Source: Vineibacter terrae (GTDB lineage: Bacteria > Pseudomonadota > Alphaproteobacteria > Reyranellales > Reyranellaceae). Taken from it: a stretch of 60,716 nt of DNA. The notes beneath the pieces were generated by a model. That model had not been told where the DNA came from. It did not search any database and saw only the letters and a list, made by a program, of their open reading frames with translations. The position numbers and the translations under genes were made by a program. The DNA lies in assembly GCF_008039615.1 (NCBI RefSeq), contig NZ_VDUZ01000051.1:1-60716 (forward strand), in the 5' to 3' direction. Below are positions 26,773 through 35,397 of this stretch, piece by piece (within the stretch, counting starts at the first letter, position 1; every line of letters begins with the position of its first letter).

Positions 26773-26793
26773 AGGGGGCGGGATAAGCCAGCC

Positions 26794-27723
26794 ATGCTCA
26801 GCAGCACGGCCAAGAACCTCTACTGGATGGGCCGCTATCTGCACCGGGCCAAGAACACGGCGCGGGTGCTGGAGTCGACGCAGCGCATGGCGCTGCAGTC
26901 CGGCGCATCGGAAGCCGGCACGGTCGCCGACATCTACGCGCTGCGCACCGAGTTCTTCGCCCGCCATCCGCAGGGCACGCTCGACGACCTGGTCGATTTC
27001 ATGACGCTCGACGACACCAACCCGTCGAGCCTGGTCAGCACCGTGCGCGCGGCGCGCAACAACGCCCGCGCCGAGCGCAACAACCTCACGGTCGATGTCT
27101 GGGAGAGCCTCAACGCGCTGTGGCTGGACGTGGCCACGCAGACCCGCCTGCCGCGTGCCGCCGTCGACCGCGGCGCGCTGCTGGAGATGGTCACGAAGCA
27201 GACCACGATGATCGCCGGGGCCACCCAGTCGACCCTGCTGCGTGACGACGCCTACTGCTTCCTGCAGATCGGCAGCTACCTGGAACGCGCCGACAACACC
27301 ACCCGCGTGCTCGACGTGAAGTTCCACCGCCTGTGCCCGGATGGCGACCCGCAGCATGGCAGCGCCGACTACTATGAATGGTCGGAGATCCTGGCCTGCG
27401 TCGGCGCGGTGCGCACCTATCGGCGCATCTATCGCAGCCGGATCGAGCCGACGCGGGTCGCCGAGCTGATGGTGCTGCGCCGCGACCTGCCGCGCTCGGT
27501 GCATCATTGCCTGTGGCAGGTCGATCTCAGCATGCGCGAGCTGGCCGAGACCTACGGCACCCGCGGCGAAGCCGACCGCCAGGCCGGCGCCCTGCATGCC
27601 CATGTCCGCTACGCCCGCATCGAGGACGTCTTCGAGGCCGGCCTGCGTCCGTACCTGGAAGATCTCGGCCTGCGCATGGCGCAGCTCAGCGACGAGATCG
27701 GCCGCCAGTTCCTCTTCGAGTGA
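26794..27723 (+). CDS. Alpha-E domain-containing protein (cassette 2)
   Basis: A 309-residue all-helical protein of the alpha-E (DUF403/COG2307) family. It opens with the conserved MLSSTAKNLYWMGRYLHRAK segment and contains NPSSLVSTVRAARNNARAER and DNTTRVLDVKFHRL. Its activity is unknown; it nearly always accompanies circularly permuted ATP-grasp proteins and is thought to form part of the same predicted peptide-ligase system. Here it stands alone, whereas in cassette 1 the equivalent region is fused to ATP-grasp. The transglutaminase gene begins 17 bases after the stop. Confidence 0.92.
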   Translation: MLSSTAKNLYWMGRYLHRAKNTARVLESTQRMALQSGASEAGTVADIYALRTEFFARHPQGTLDDLVDFMTLDDTNPSSLVSTVRAARNNARAERNNLTVDVWESLNALWLDVATQTRLPRAAVDRGALLEMVTKQTTMIAGATQSTLLRDDAYCFLQIGSYLERADNTTRVLDVKFHRLCPDGDPQHGSADYYEWSEILACVGAVRTYRRIYRSRIEPTRVAELMVLRRDLPRSVHHCLWQVDLSMRELAETYGTRGEADRQAGALHAHVRYARIEDVFEAGLRPYLEDLGLRMAQLSDEIGRQFLFE

Positions 27724-27740
27724 GGTGACGGAGCCTGCGC

Positions 27741-28559
27741 ATGCGCGTCGCGGTCAACCATGTCACACGCTTCCGGTTCGCCGAGCCGGCCAGCCATTCG
27801 ATCCACGATGCGCGGCTGGTGCCGCGGCCGGCGGCCGGGCAGCGGCTGGTCTCGTGGTCGGTGCGCGGGCCAGGCCGGCGCGCCGAGTGGCGCGACGGGC
27901 ACGGCAATTCGATCACGACATTCTCGGTGGCGCAGCGCCACAGCCATGTCGAGATCGCGGTCGAAGGCATCTACGAGTGGGTTGGCGACGACAGCTGGCT
28001 GCAATACGCCGAACGCGAGCCGCTGCCGGCCACGTTCTGGCTGCGCAACCACGGGCTGGCGCGCCACGATGCACGTCTCGACCCGCTCATCGCCGGCCTG
28101 GCGCCGCGTGTCGCGGACAGCCGCGATCACGTGCCGCTGCTGCATGAGCTGATGCAGCGGGTGCACGAGCGCATCACCTATCGGGTCGGCGTCTCGGACG
28201 TGAAGACCGATGCGCTGCATGCCTTCGACCGCGGCGAGGGCGTGTGCCAGGACCTGGCGCAGGTCTTCGTGGCCTGCTGCCGCCGCCTGGGGGTGCCGGC
28301 GCGCTATGTCAGCGGCTACATGCGCACCGACAACGGCCACAAGATCGGGTCGCCCTGCCCGGCCTGGGGCGAGGCGCTGGTGCCGGGGCTGGGCTGGGTC
28401 GGCTTCGATCCCGCCAACAACGCCTCGCCGACACACGACTACCTGAAGCTGGCCGTCGGGCTCGACTACACCGAGGCCGCGCCGGTGACCGGCCGCCGCA
28501 TCGGCCCCGGCGGCGACGCCGAGATGACCGTCGAGGCCATGGTGCGCCAGATCGATTGA
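27741..28559 (+). CDS. Transglutaminase-like protein lacking the catalytic His (cassette 2)
   Basis: A 272-residue COG1305 protein with the N-terminal strand domain (VNHVTRFRFAEPASHSIHDA) and a papain-like core. The nucleophile C169 (GVCQDLAQ) and D223 (GFDPANN) are present. The motif that normally reads SHAW reads CPAW (residues 206-209), so Pro207 sits where the catalytic His should be. The only nearby His is H200, seven residues earlier. Either the protein has lost amide-cleaving activity or another residue has taken over. The frame is intact and the coding style is normal, arguing for a selected function rather than decay. Confidence 0.88.
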   Translation: MRVAVNHVTRFRFAEPASHSIHDARLVPRPAAGQRLVSWSVRGPGRRAEWRDGHGNSITTFSVAQRHSHVEIAVEGIYEWVGDDSWLQYAEREPLPATFWLRNHGLARHDARLDPLIAGLAPRVADSRDHVPLLHELMQRVHERITYRVGVSDVKTDALHAFDRGEGVCQDLAQVFVACCRRLGVPARYVSGYMRTDNGHKIGSPCPAWGEALVPGLGWVGFDPANNASPTHDYLKLAVGLDYTEAAPVTGRRIGPGGDAEMTVEAMVRQID

Positions 28560-28579
28560 CCGGCAGCGCAGGGACCGCG

Positions 28580-28990
28580 TTACGGACCGGCGGCGCAGCG
28601 GCTCGCGGCAGCCTTGGCGCTGGCATCCCAGCGGGCGCCGGCCGGGGCGTTGGCCAGGCGGTGCCAGCCGATGCGCATCAGGCCGTCCTGCTGCGGCTCG
28701 ATCTGGAACGTCGCCACCGGATCGACCGGCTGCGAGGCGCGCGGCCATAGATTGACGTAGGCGGCCCGCCGGGGCGGCGCGAACACCACCGGCGCGGTGA
28801 CGAACTCGTTCCACATCGCCTTGGCCAGGCAATTGGCCAGCACGTCGTGCGCCGCCGTCGAGGTCGCCAGCCAGACCGTGGCGCCCATCTGCGCCCGCGC
28901 CGCCGCCGGTGGCCACAAAGCGCCCGTCGCCGCCACCAGCACGAGCGCCGAGCGCCGCGCCCAGCCGCCGATCCGCCCGTCGCCACGCAT
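28580..28990 (-). CDS. Small exported protein of unknown function
   Basis: A 136-residue protein I do not recognise. The start at 28990 gives MRGDGRIGGWARRSALVLVA, a basic segment plus hydrophobic core, with a likely cleavage near AAARAQ, so it is probably periplasmic. The mature part holds a repeated Ala/Trp-rich core with Cys residues at NCLAKAMW and near the C-terminus (SRCAAGP), which could pair as a disulfide. It is convergent with the cassette 2 transglutaminase (20 bases apart) and divergent from the aminotransferase gene. GAGGGCAG before the ATG is a fair ribosome site. Confidence 0.6.
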   Translation of the reverse strand: MRGDGRIGGWARRSALVLVAATGALWPPAAARAQMGATVWLATSTAAHDVLANCLAKAMWNEFVTAPVVFAPPRRAAYVNLWPRASQPVDPVATFQIEPQQDGLMRIGWHRLANAPAGARWDASAKAAASRCAAGP

Positions 28991-29141
28991 AGCTGCCCTC
29001 GCTTCGTCGACCACCCGGCAGCCATGCTCGGATAAGCGCAGAGACGATGCAAGCCACGCCGCAACCGGCCTGCCGAAGCGCATTGTGCCCATACAATTTT
29101 GCACTGCAGGCTGCCTTGCATCGCGCCGGAGGCATCGTTAG

Positions 29142-30413
<1,272 letters not shown>

Positions 30414-30422
30414 GCGGGTCTT

Positions 30423-30566
30423 CACCTCTCCCGCAAGCGGGAGAGGTCGGCGCGCGCAGCGCGACGGGTGAGGGCCTGCATGCTCGGCACCTCGTCCGTA
30501 TCCCCTCACCTTCCCATCGTGCTGCGCACGATGGGCCCCTTCCTCTCCCGCACGGCGGGAGAGGAG
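30423..30566. repeat. GGGAGAGG palindromic intergenic repeat (copy 2)
   Basis: The element begins with the hairpin CACCTCTCCCGCAAGCGGGA and ends with TCCTCTCCCGCACGGCGGGA. Between them are CCCTCACCTTCCCAT and a CGTGCTGCGCACGATGGG hairpin. It fills the gap between the convergent aminotransferase and SUMF1-like genes. Related copies are at 36364-36538 and 42141-42318. Confidence 0.85.
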
Positions 30567-30573
30567 CCTTGTC

Positions 30574-31509
30574 CTACGGGTCGCGGGCCAGGCGGAAGCC
30601 GAGCATGTTGCCGTTATGGCCGTTGGAGTCGCGGAAACGGAACGCCGAGCGGGCGCGCCACGGCTCGTTGAACCAGCCGCCGCCGCGCACGACGCGCTTG
30701 TCGCACTCGCCCGAATAGCGCGGCTTGTCGTCCGGCGGCGCCCCGTCATAGGTCGGATTCCAGCAATCCTCGGTCCACTCCCAGGCGTTGCCCAGCATGT
30801 CGTAGAGGCCGAAGGGGTTGGGCGGGAAGGCGCCGACCGGCGACGTGAACGGATAGCCGTCCGAGCATATGCCGTAGCGCGCCGCGTCCTTGCGGTGCTT
30901 GTAGGCCTCGGCCAGCGCCAGATCGCCGACATTGGCGTGCTTGCAGAAGCTTGCGGCGTCGGCCGTGAACGGCCGCGGGCCGGTGCTGCCGGCACGCGCG
31001 GCATACTCCCACTCCGCCTCGCTGGGCAGGCGGTAGCGCTTGCCGGTGCGCTGCGATAGCCAGCCGGCGTATCCCCGCGCCTCGAACCAGTTCACACACA
31101 CCACCGGGTCGCGTCCGGTCTGCGGGAAGCCGGGCTGCTGCCAGCTGAAGCCCTTGTAGTCGCGGCGCTTGCCGTCGTTGCCCTCGGTCCAGCAGGCGCC
31201 GTCCATGACATGGCGGGTGGCCTTGATGTATTGCGCGAAGTCGTCGCGGGTCACCTCGAAGCGGCCCAGCAGGAAGGGCCGCACGACGACCTGATGCTGC
31301 GGCTGCGACCGGCCGCGCGACTGGGGCGGCACGCCTTCGCGGTCCTCCTCGCCCGGCGCCGCCCCCATGACGAAGGTCCCACCGGGGATCAGCACCATCT
31401 CGGGGCAGTCCGGGCAGTCGCGGACGGTCGATGAGCTGCGTGGTTGCGCCCAGGCCGCAGCCGCGGCGGTCAGCGACAGGACGAACACCAGCACACGCAA
31501 CCCCATCAT
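30574..31509 (-). CDS. SUMF1/formylglycine-generating-enzyme-like exported protein
   Basis: A 311-residue FGE-sulfatase-domain protein with a Sec signal (MMGLRVLVFVLSLTAAAAAW, cleavage near AQ). The domain begins with MVLIPGGTFVMGAAPGEEDR and has the family's RLPSEAEWEYAARAG and NPFGLYDMLGNAWEWTED segments, ending RGGGWFNEPWRARSAFRFRD. True formylglycine-generating enzymes use two cysteines near this last motif; here that stretch has none, so sulfatase activation is unlikely. Members without the Cys pair serve other roles or none known. It is divergent from the EF-G-like gene. Confidence 0.88.
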   Translation of the reverse strand: MMGLRVLVFVLSLTAAAAAWAQPRSSSTVRDCPDCPEMVLIPGGTFVMGAAPGEEDREGVPPQSRGRSQPQHQVVVRPFLLGRFEVTRDDFAQYIKATRHVMDGACWTEGNDGKRRDYKGFSWQQPGFPQTGRDPVVCVNWFEARGYAGWLSQRTGKRYRLPSEAEWEYAARAGSTGPRPFTADAASFCKHANVGDLALAEAYKHRKDAARYGICSDGYPFTSPVGAFPPNPFGLYDMLGNAWEWTEDCWNPTYDGAPPDDKPRYSGECDKRVVRGGGWFNEPWRARSAFRFRDSNGHNGNMLGFRLARDP

Positions 31510-31766
31510 GTCGCCTCCCCCGGACGGTCATCGCGATGACGCATGCTACCTGCCGCAGGCGGGCCGCTCCAGCGGCGCGCCCGGGCGCTCGTTTCGCTGC
31601 CATTTTTCCCAGATGCCATTGACTCGGCCGGGTGGACGGGTGGACGCTTGGCCCGTTGGTCGCCCTGTCGTCGCGGTTGCGGGGGTGCCACGGCTGCTCC
31701 CGCCCGGTCGACGACCGGGAGACACGCGGACCAAAAAAGGGTTCGGGCGCGCGGGAAGGATTTATC

Positions 31767-33845
31767 ATGGCCGAAAACACCATCATCTCAACGGGCTCGG
31801 AACGTGCGGGCGGCGGCGCCAACCGCGTCGTCGCCCTGTGCGGACCTTATCTCTCGGGCAAGACGACGCTGCTGGAGACGCTGCTCTACGCTACCGGCGC
31901 GATCAATCGTCGTGGCCGGCCGCGCGACGGCTCGTCCATCGGCGACGGCGCGCCCGAGGCGCGCAAGCTCGGCATGGGCACCGAGATCAACGTCGCATCC
32001 TGCACCTATCTCGGCGATTCCTGGACCTTCATCGACTGCCCCGGCTCGATCGAGTTCCAGCACGACACGCAGGCCGCCCTGGCGGTGTGCGACGTCGCCG
32101 TGATCGTGTGCGAGCCGGTGCCGGACCGCGTCGCGGTGCTGGCGCCGCTGCTGCGGGCGCTGGAGGCGCGGCGCATCCCGCACCTGTTCTTCGTCAACAA
32201 GATGGACGCCGCGCATGCGCGCGTGCGCGACCTGCTGGCCGCCCTGCAGTCGGTGTCGGAGCGCAAGCTGGTGCTGCGTCAGGTGCCGATCCGCAAGGTC
32301 AACCCCGACGGCAGCGAAGAGATCCAGGGCTATGTCGACCTGGTGAGCGAGCGCGCCTACCGCTACAAGCAGGGTGCCGCCTCGGACCTGATCGAGATGC
32401 CGGCCGAGCTGCTGCCGCGCGAGAGCGATGCGCGGCGCGAGATGCTGGAGACGCTGGCGGAGTTCGACGACACGCTGCTGGAGCAGCTGATCGAGGACGT
32501 GGCGCCCGAAAAATCCCTGATCTACCGCGATCTGCATGACGAGTTCGGCGCCGACCTGATCGCGCCGGTGCTGCTGGGCGCCGGCGAGCACGAGAGCGGC
32601 GTGCGCCGCCTGCTCAAGGCGCTGCGCCATGACGCGCCCTTCGCACCCGAGACCGCCAAGCGGCGCGGCGTCGAGGTCAACGGCGCGACGGTGGCGGAAT
32701 GCTTCAAGGTCTCGCACCAGGCGCATGCCGGCAAGCTGTCGCTGTGCCGGGTCTGGGCAGGCGCCGTCGCCGAAGGCCAGATGCTGGGATCGACCCGGGT
32801 CGGCGGCGTCTTCCGCCTGTTCGGCCAGCGGCTGGACAAGGTGGCAGCCAAGGCCGGCGACCTGGTGGCCCTGGCCAAGGTCGAGGCCTTGTCGAGCGGC
32901 CAGATCCTGTCGGCCAACGGTCTCGCCGATGCGCCCGGCCATGCCGCTGCCGAGCCGCCGGTCTATGGCCTGGCGATCATGCCCAAGAACCGCAGTGACG
33001 AGGTGAAACTGTCCTCGGCCCTGCACAAGATCATCGAGGAGGATTCGTCGCTGTCGGCCGGGCATCGCGACGATACCGGCGAGTTTCTGATCCGCGGCCA
33101 GGGCGAGATGCACCTGCGCGTGGCGCTCGAGAAGCTGGCGTCGCGCTATAACGTGCCGGTCGACAGCAGCCCGCCGCGCGTCGCCTACAAGGAGACCATC
33201 CGCAAGGGCACGCAGCAGCATGGCCGCTACAAGCGCCAGACCGGCGGCCATGGCCAGTTCGGCGACGTCAAGATCGAGATCCAGCCGCTGGGCCGCGGTG
33301 AGGGCTTCAGGTTCATCGACAAGATCGTGGGCGGCGTGGTGCCGCGCAACTTCATCCCGGCTGTCGAGATGGGTGTGGTCGACTACCTCAAGCAGGGGCC
33401 GCTGGGCCAGCCGGTGGTCGACATCTCGGTCATGCTGTTCGACGGGCAGTATCACACCGTCGACAGCTCGGAGATGTCGTTCAAGCAGGCGGCGCGCGTG
33501 GCCATGACCGAGGCCATGCCGAAATGCGACCCGGTGCTGCTGGAGCCGATCCTGAAGGTGACCATCGCGGCGCCCAGCGATGCCACGTCGCGCATCCAGC
33601 GCCTGGTGTCGGGCCGCCGCGGCCAGCTGCTGGGCTTCGACGGGCGGCCGGGCTGGCCGGGCTGGGACGAGGTCACGGCCCTGATGCCCGAATCGGAGAT
33701 CGGCGACCTGATCATCGAGATCCGCTCGGCGACCCAGGGCGTGGGCACGTACAATGCCGAGTTTGACCACCTGCAGGAGATGGCCGGCCGCGCCGCCGAG
33801 AAGGTGGCCGAGGAAGGCAAGCGCCGCGCCGCCGCGGGACGGTAG
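31767..33845 (+). CDS. Elongation factor G-like GTPase (non-canonical paralogue)
   Basis: A 692-residue, five-domain EF-G-like translational GTPase. The start (31767) is preceded by GGAAGGA. The P-loop reads GPYLSGKTT (about 26-34), unlike AHIDAGKTT of canonical FusA. G3 is DCPGS (90-94), where DTPGH with the catalytic His is normal. G4, NKMD (144-147), is intact. Domain IV and V segments (YKRQTGGHGQFGDVKIEIQP; RIQRLVSGRRGQLLGFDGRP) are well conserved. It is not surrounded by rpsL, rpsG or tuf, so it is a secondary paralogue. Loss of the G3 His suggests slow or altered GTP hydrolysis. It is a single-gene unit followed by repeats. Confidence 0.9.
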   Translation: MAENTIISTGSERAGGGANRVVALCGPYLSGKTTLLETLLYATGAINRRGRPRDGSSIGDGAPEARKLGMGTEINVASCTYLGDSWTFIDCPGSIEFQHDTQAALAVCDVAVIVCEPVPDRVAVLAPLLRALEARRIPHLFFVNKMDAAHARVRDLLAALQSVSERKLVLRQVPIRKVNPDGSEEIQGYVDLVSERAYRYKQGAASDLIEMPAELLPRESDARREMLETLAEFDDTLLEQLIEDVAPEKSLIYRDLHDEFGADLIAPVLLGAGEHESGVRRLLKALRHDAPFAPETAKRRGVEVNGATVAECFKVSHQAHAGKLSLCRVWAGAVAEGQMLGSTRVGGVFRLFGQRLDKVAAKAGDLVALAKVEALSSGQILSANGLADAPGHAAAEPPVYGLAIMPKNRSDEVKLSSALHKIIEEDSSLSAGHRDDTGEFLIRGQGEMHLRVALEKLASRYNVPVDSSPPRVAYKETIRKGTQQHGRYKRQTGGHGQFGDVKIEIQPLGRGEGFRFIDKIVGGVVPRNFIPAVEMGVVDYLKQGPLGQPVVDISVMLFDGQYHTVDSSEMSFKQAARVAMTEAMPKCDPVLLEPILKVTIAAPSDATSRIQRLVSGRRGQLLGFDGRPGWPGWDEVTALMPESEIGDLIIEIRSATQGVGTYNAEFDHLQEMAGRAAEKVAEEGKRRAAAGR

Positions 33846-34214
33846 CCCTTCACCCCTCGCCCCGCGAGAGCGCAGGCCGATCGCATCTGGGCTTTCGACT
33901 ACCTTCCCCCGCTTGCGGGGGAAGGTGCCCGAAGGGCGGATGGGGGGTGCCGCAACGGCGCGGGGGCTCGATGGGATGTACCATTTGCGTTGAAGCATCC
34001 CCCATCCGGCGCTTCGCGCCACCTTCCCCCGCGAGCGGGGGAAGGTAATCAAAAGGCCGACGCGATGACCCATGTGCGATAGCCCTACCCGCACGCGGCA
34101 GGGCTGTCCGCGAAGAGGAAATAGTGCAGCAAAATCGCGCGCGCGTGACTTCTGATCCGCGGCTGCCTGTGCGACATCAGCGGGGTGAGATCGTGCATCG
34201 CGTGAGGAGGTCGC
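33846..34214. other. Repeat-rich intergenic region
   Basis: Most of this gap is the palindromic repeat listed at 33849-34046. The rest holds a hairpin (AGCCCT...AGGGCT around 34081-34110) and the leader of the thioredoxin-like gene. Its ribosome site, GAGGAGG, is at 34204-34210. No gene was recognised in the gap. Confidence 0.6.
33849..34046. repeat. CCTTCCCCCGC palindromic intergenic repeat (copy 3)
   Basis: The element has two outward hairpins, ACCTTCCCCCGCTTGCGGGG at 33901 and ACCTTCCCCCGCGAGCGGGG at 34021. Between them are GGCGGATGGGGG and its inverse CCCCCATCCGGCG. A degenerate CTCGCCCCGCGAG hairpin and the word CGATCGCATCTGG precede it. It has the same overall design as copies 4, 6 and 7 with different sequence in the arms. 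Confidence 0.85.
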
Positions 34215-34640
34215 ATGCTGCGCAGACGTTCGCTCATGGCCGGCGGCCTGGGGTTGGCCATGGCGCCGGCCCTGGCCCGGGCCCAGGCATCCAGGATCAC
34301 CGTCGTCTTTGTCGGCCACGAGCTTTGAGGCGGTTGCAAGATCTGGCGTGCCCAGTCCGAACCGGCGTTCAAGGCCTCTGAGGCGTTCAAGAAGCTCGAC
34401 TACGTCGTGGTCCACCCGGCCAACGGGTCGCTGATCCTCAAGGAGGAGTCCTGGCCCCAGGAGGCGATGTGGATCCTCACCGAGTTCCTGATGAGTGATG
34501 AAGGGGCGCAGCGCGGCAATGTCACGCCGCGGTTCATCATCGCCCAGGACCAGAAGATCCTGCTCACCGCCACCGGCAACAGCGGCTGGAAGGAGCAGGT
34601 CTGGCCCCGGATCCAGACACTGACCGGCACGGCGGCATGA
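34215..34640 (+). CDS. Exported thioredoxin-like protein with in-frame TGA (candidate selenoprotein or fresh nonsense allele)
   Basis: The reading frame from ATG 34215 (strong GAGGAGG at 34204-34210) encodes a leader MLRRRSLMAGGLGLAMAPAL with cleavage near ARAQA. It then reads ITVVFVGHEL, a TGA at codon 38 (34326-34328), GGCKIW, and runs on uninterrupted to a TGA at 34638. With TGA read as Sec or Cys the product has 141 residues. The TGA falls exactly at the first position of a CxxCK motif (U38-G-G-C41-K42) on the first strand/helix of a thioredoxin fold. A matching cis-Pro element, VTPRFIIAQDQKIL, lies downstream. Just 3' of the TGA a stem-loop can form (see findings). Alternatively a TGC or TGT codon mutated to TGA very recently. 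No selA, selB or selC is in the window. Confidence 0.55.
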
Positions 34641-34641
34641 G

Positions 34642-34769
34642 TCCTCCCCAACGAAGTTGGGGAGGTGCCCCGAAGGGGCGGAGGGGAGCCATCGTGGTCT
34701 CCGCAACAAGACCACGTCGGCTCCCCATCCGGCCTTCGGCCACCTTCCCCACGCTACGCGTGGGGAAGG
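34642..34769. repeat. CCTCCCCAACG palindromic intergenic repeat (copy 4)
   Basis: Begins TCCTCCCCAACGAAGTTGGG and ends CCTTCCCCACGCTACGCGTG. In the middle, GGAGGGGAGCC and GGCTCCCC flank a GTGGTCTC...GACCACGT hairpin. Closely related to the copies at 38954-39080 and 40625-40785. It lies directly after the thioredoxin-like gene. Confidence 0.88.
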
Positions 34770-34818
34770 AAAGAAGGGGAGGTATGGCGGGGTCCCCCCG
34801 AACGCGCTACCGTGGGGC

Positions 34819-35325
34819 ATGGGTTCGTTCTTCGTGCGCCAGCTGGCGAGCTATGCCGCGGTCCATCGCGACCCGCGCAACAAGCTGACGCATTTCATCG
34901 GCATCCCCACCATCGTGTTCTCCCTGCTGCTGGTGCTGGCGCTGTGGCACATCCCGGCCGGCGGCATGGTGATTACCGGCGCGCTCCTGGTGGGTGCGCT
35001 GGCGGTGCTGGGCTGGATGGCGCTCGACCTTGGTGTCGGCCTGGCCATGGCCATCGTCATGGCGGTATTGTGGCTGGCGGCGGAAGGACTGGCGGCGGCG
35101 CTGGGGCCGGCCGGGACGTGGATCGCCTCCGGGGCGCTGTTCGTCGGCGGCTGGATACTGCAATTCCTCGGCCACCACTACGAGGGGCGCCGCCCGGCGC
35201 TGCTCGACAACCTGTTCCAGGCCTTCATAGGACCGATGTTCCTGGTCGCCGAGGCCATGGTCGTGCTGGGCTGGCGCCGCGACCTGCAGGCCGCCATGAC
35301 GCACACGGCCGTCACGCCGAGGTGA
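34819..35325 (+). CDS. Mpo1-like (DUF962) integral membrane protein
   Basis: A 168-residue protein with about four membrane helices. It carries the DUF962 signatures YAAVHRDPRNKLTHFIGIP at the N-terminus and LGHHYEGRRPALLDNLFQAF near the C-terminus. In yeast the family member Mpo1 is an iron-dependent dioxygenase in 2-hydroxy fatty acid alpha-oxidation, and the His residues (H16, H24 and the HH pair) are retained here. A bacterial role in fatty-acid breakdown is therefore an inference from family. ATG 34819 starts directly at the conserved N-terminus; upstream in-frame sequence is repeat DNA. A methionine-sulfoxide reductase gene follows on the same strand. Confidence 0.85.
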   Translation: MGSFFVRQLASYAAVHRDPRNKLTHFIGIPTIVFSLLLVLALWHIPAGGMVITGALLVGALAVLGWMALDLGVGLAMAIVMAVLWLAAEGLAAALGPAGTWIASGALFVGGWILQFLGHHYEGRRPALLDNLFQAFIGPMFLVAEAMVVLGWRRDLQAAMTHTAVTPR

Positions 35326-35397
35326 GTTGAAGAGAGCACGTTTCCCCCGCAGGTAGGAGCAGCGGGAACGCCGCCAGGCAAGACGAGGTTTTGGGCC

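Noticed and set aside
23020-27603. Very long minus-strand open frame opposite the metallophosphoesterase, Bug and cassette 2 genes
   Set aside because: It arises from the high third-position GC of the plus-strand genes. Its translation is His/Arg/Gln/Ala-rich and resembles no protein family, while the plus-strand frames show clear domains.
31767-33845. EF-G-like gene as a selenocysteine-specific elongation factor supporting the nearby TGA gene
   Set aside because: SelB is EF-Tu-like with a C-terminal winged-helix region. This protein has EF-G domains and cannot be used as evidence for Sec decoding.
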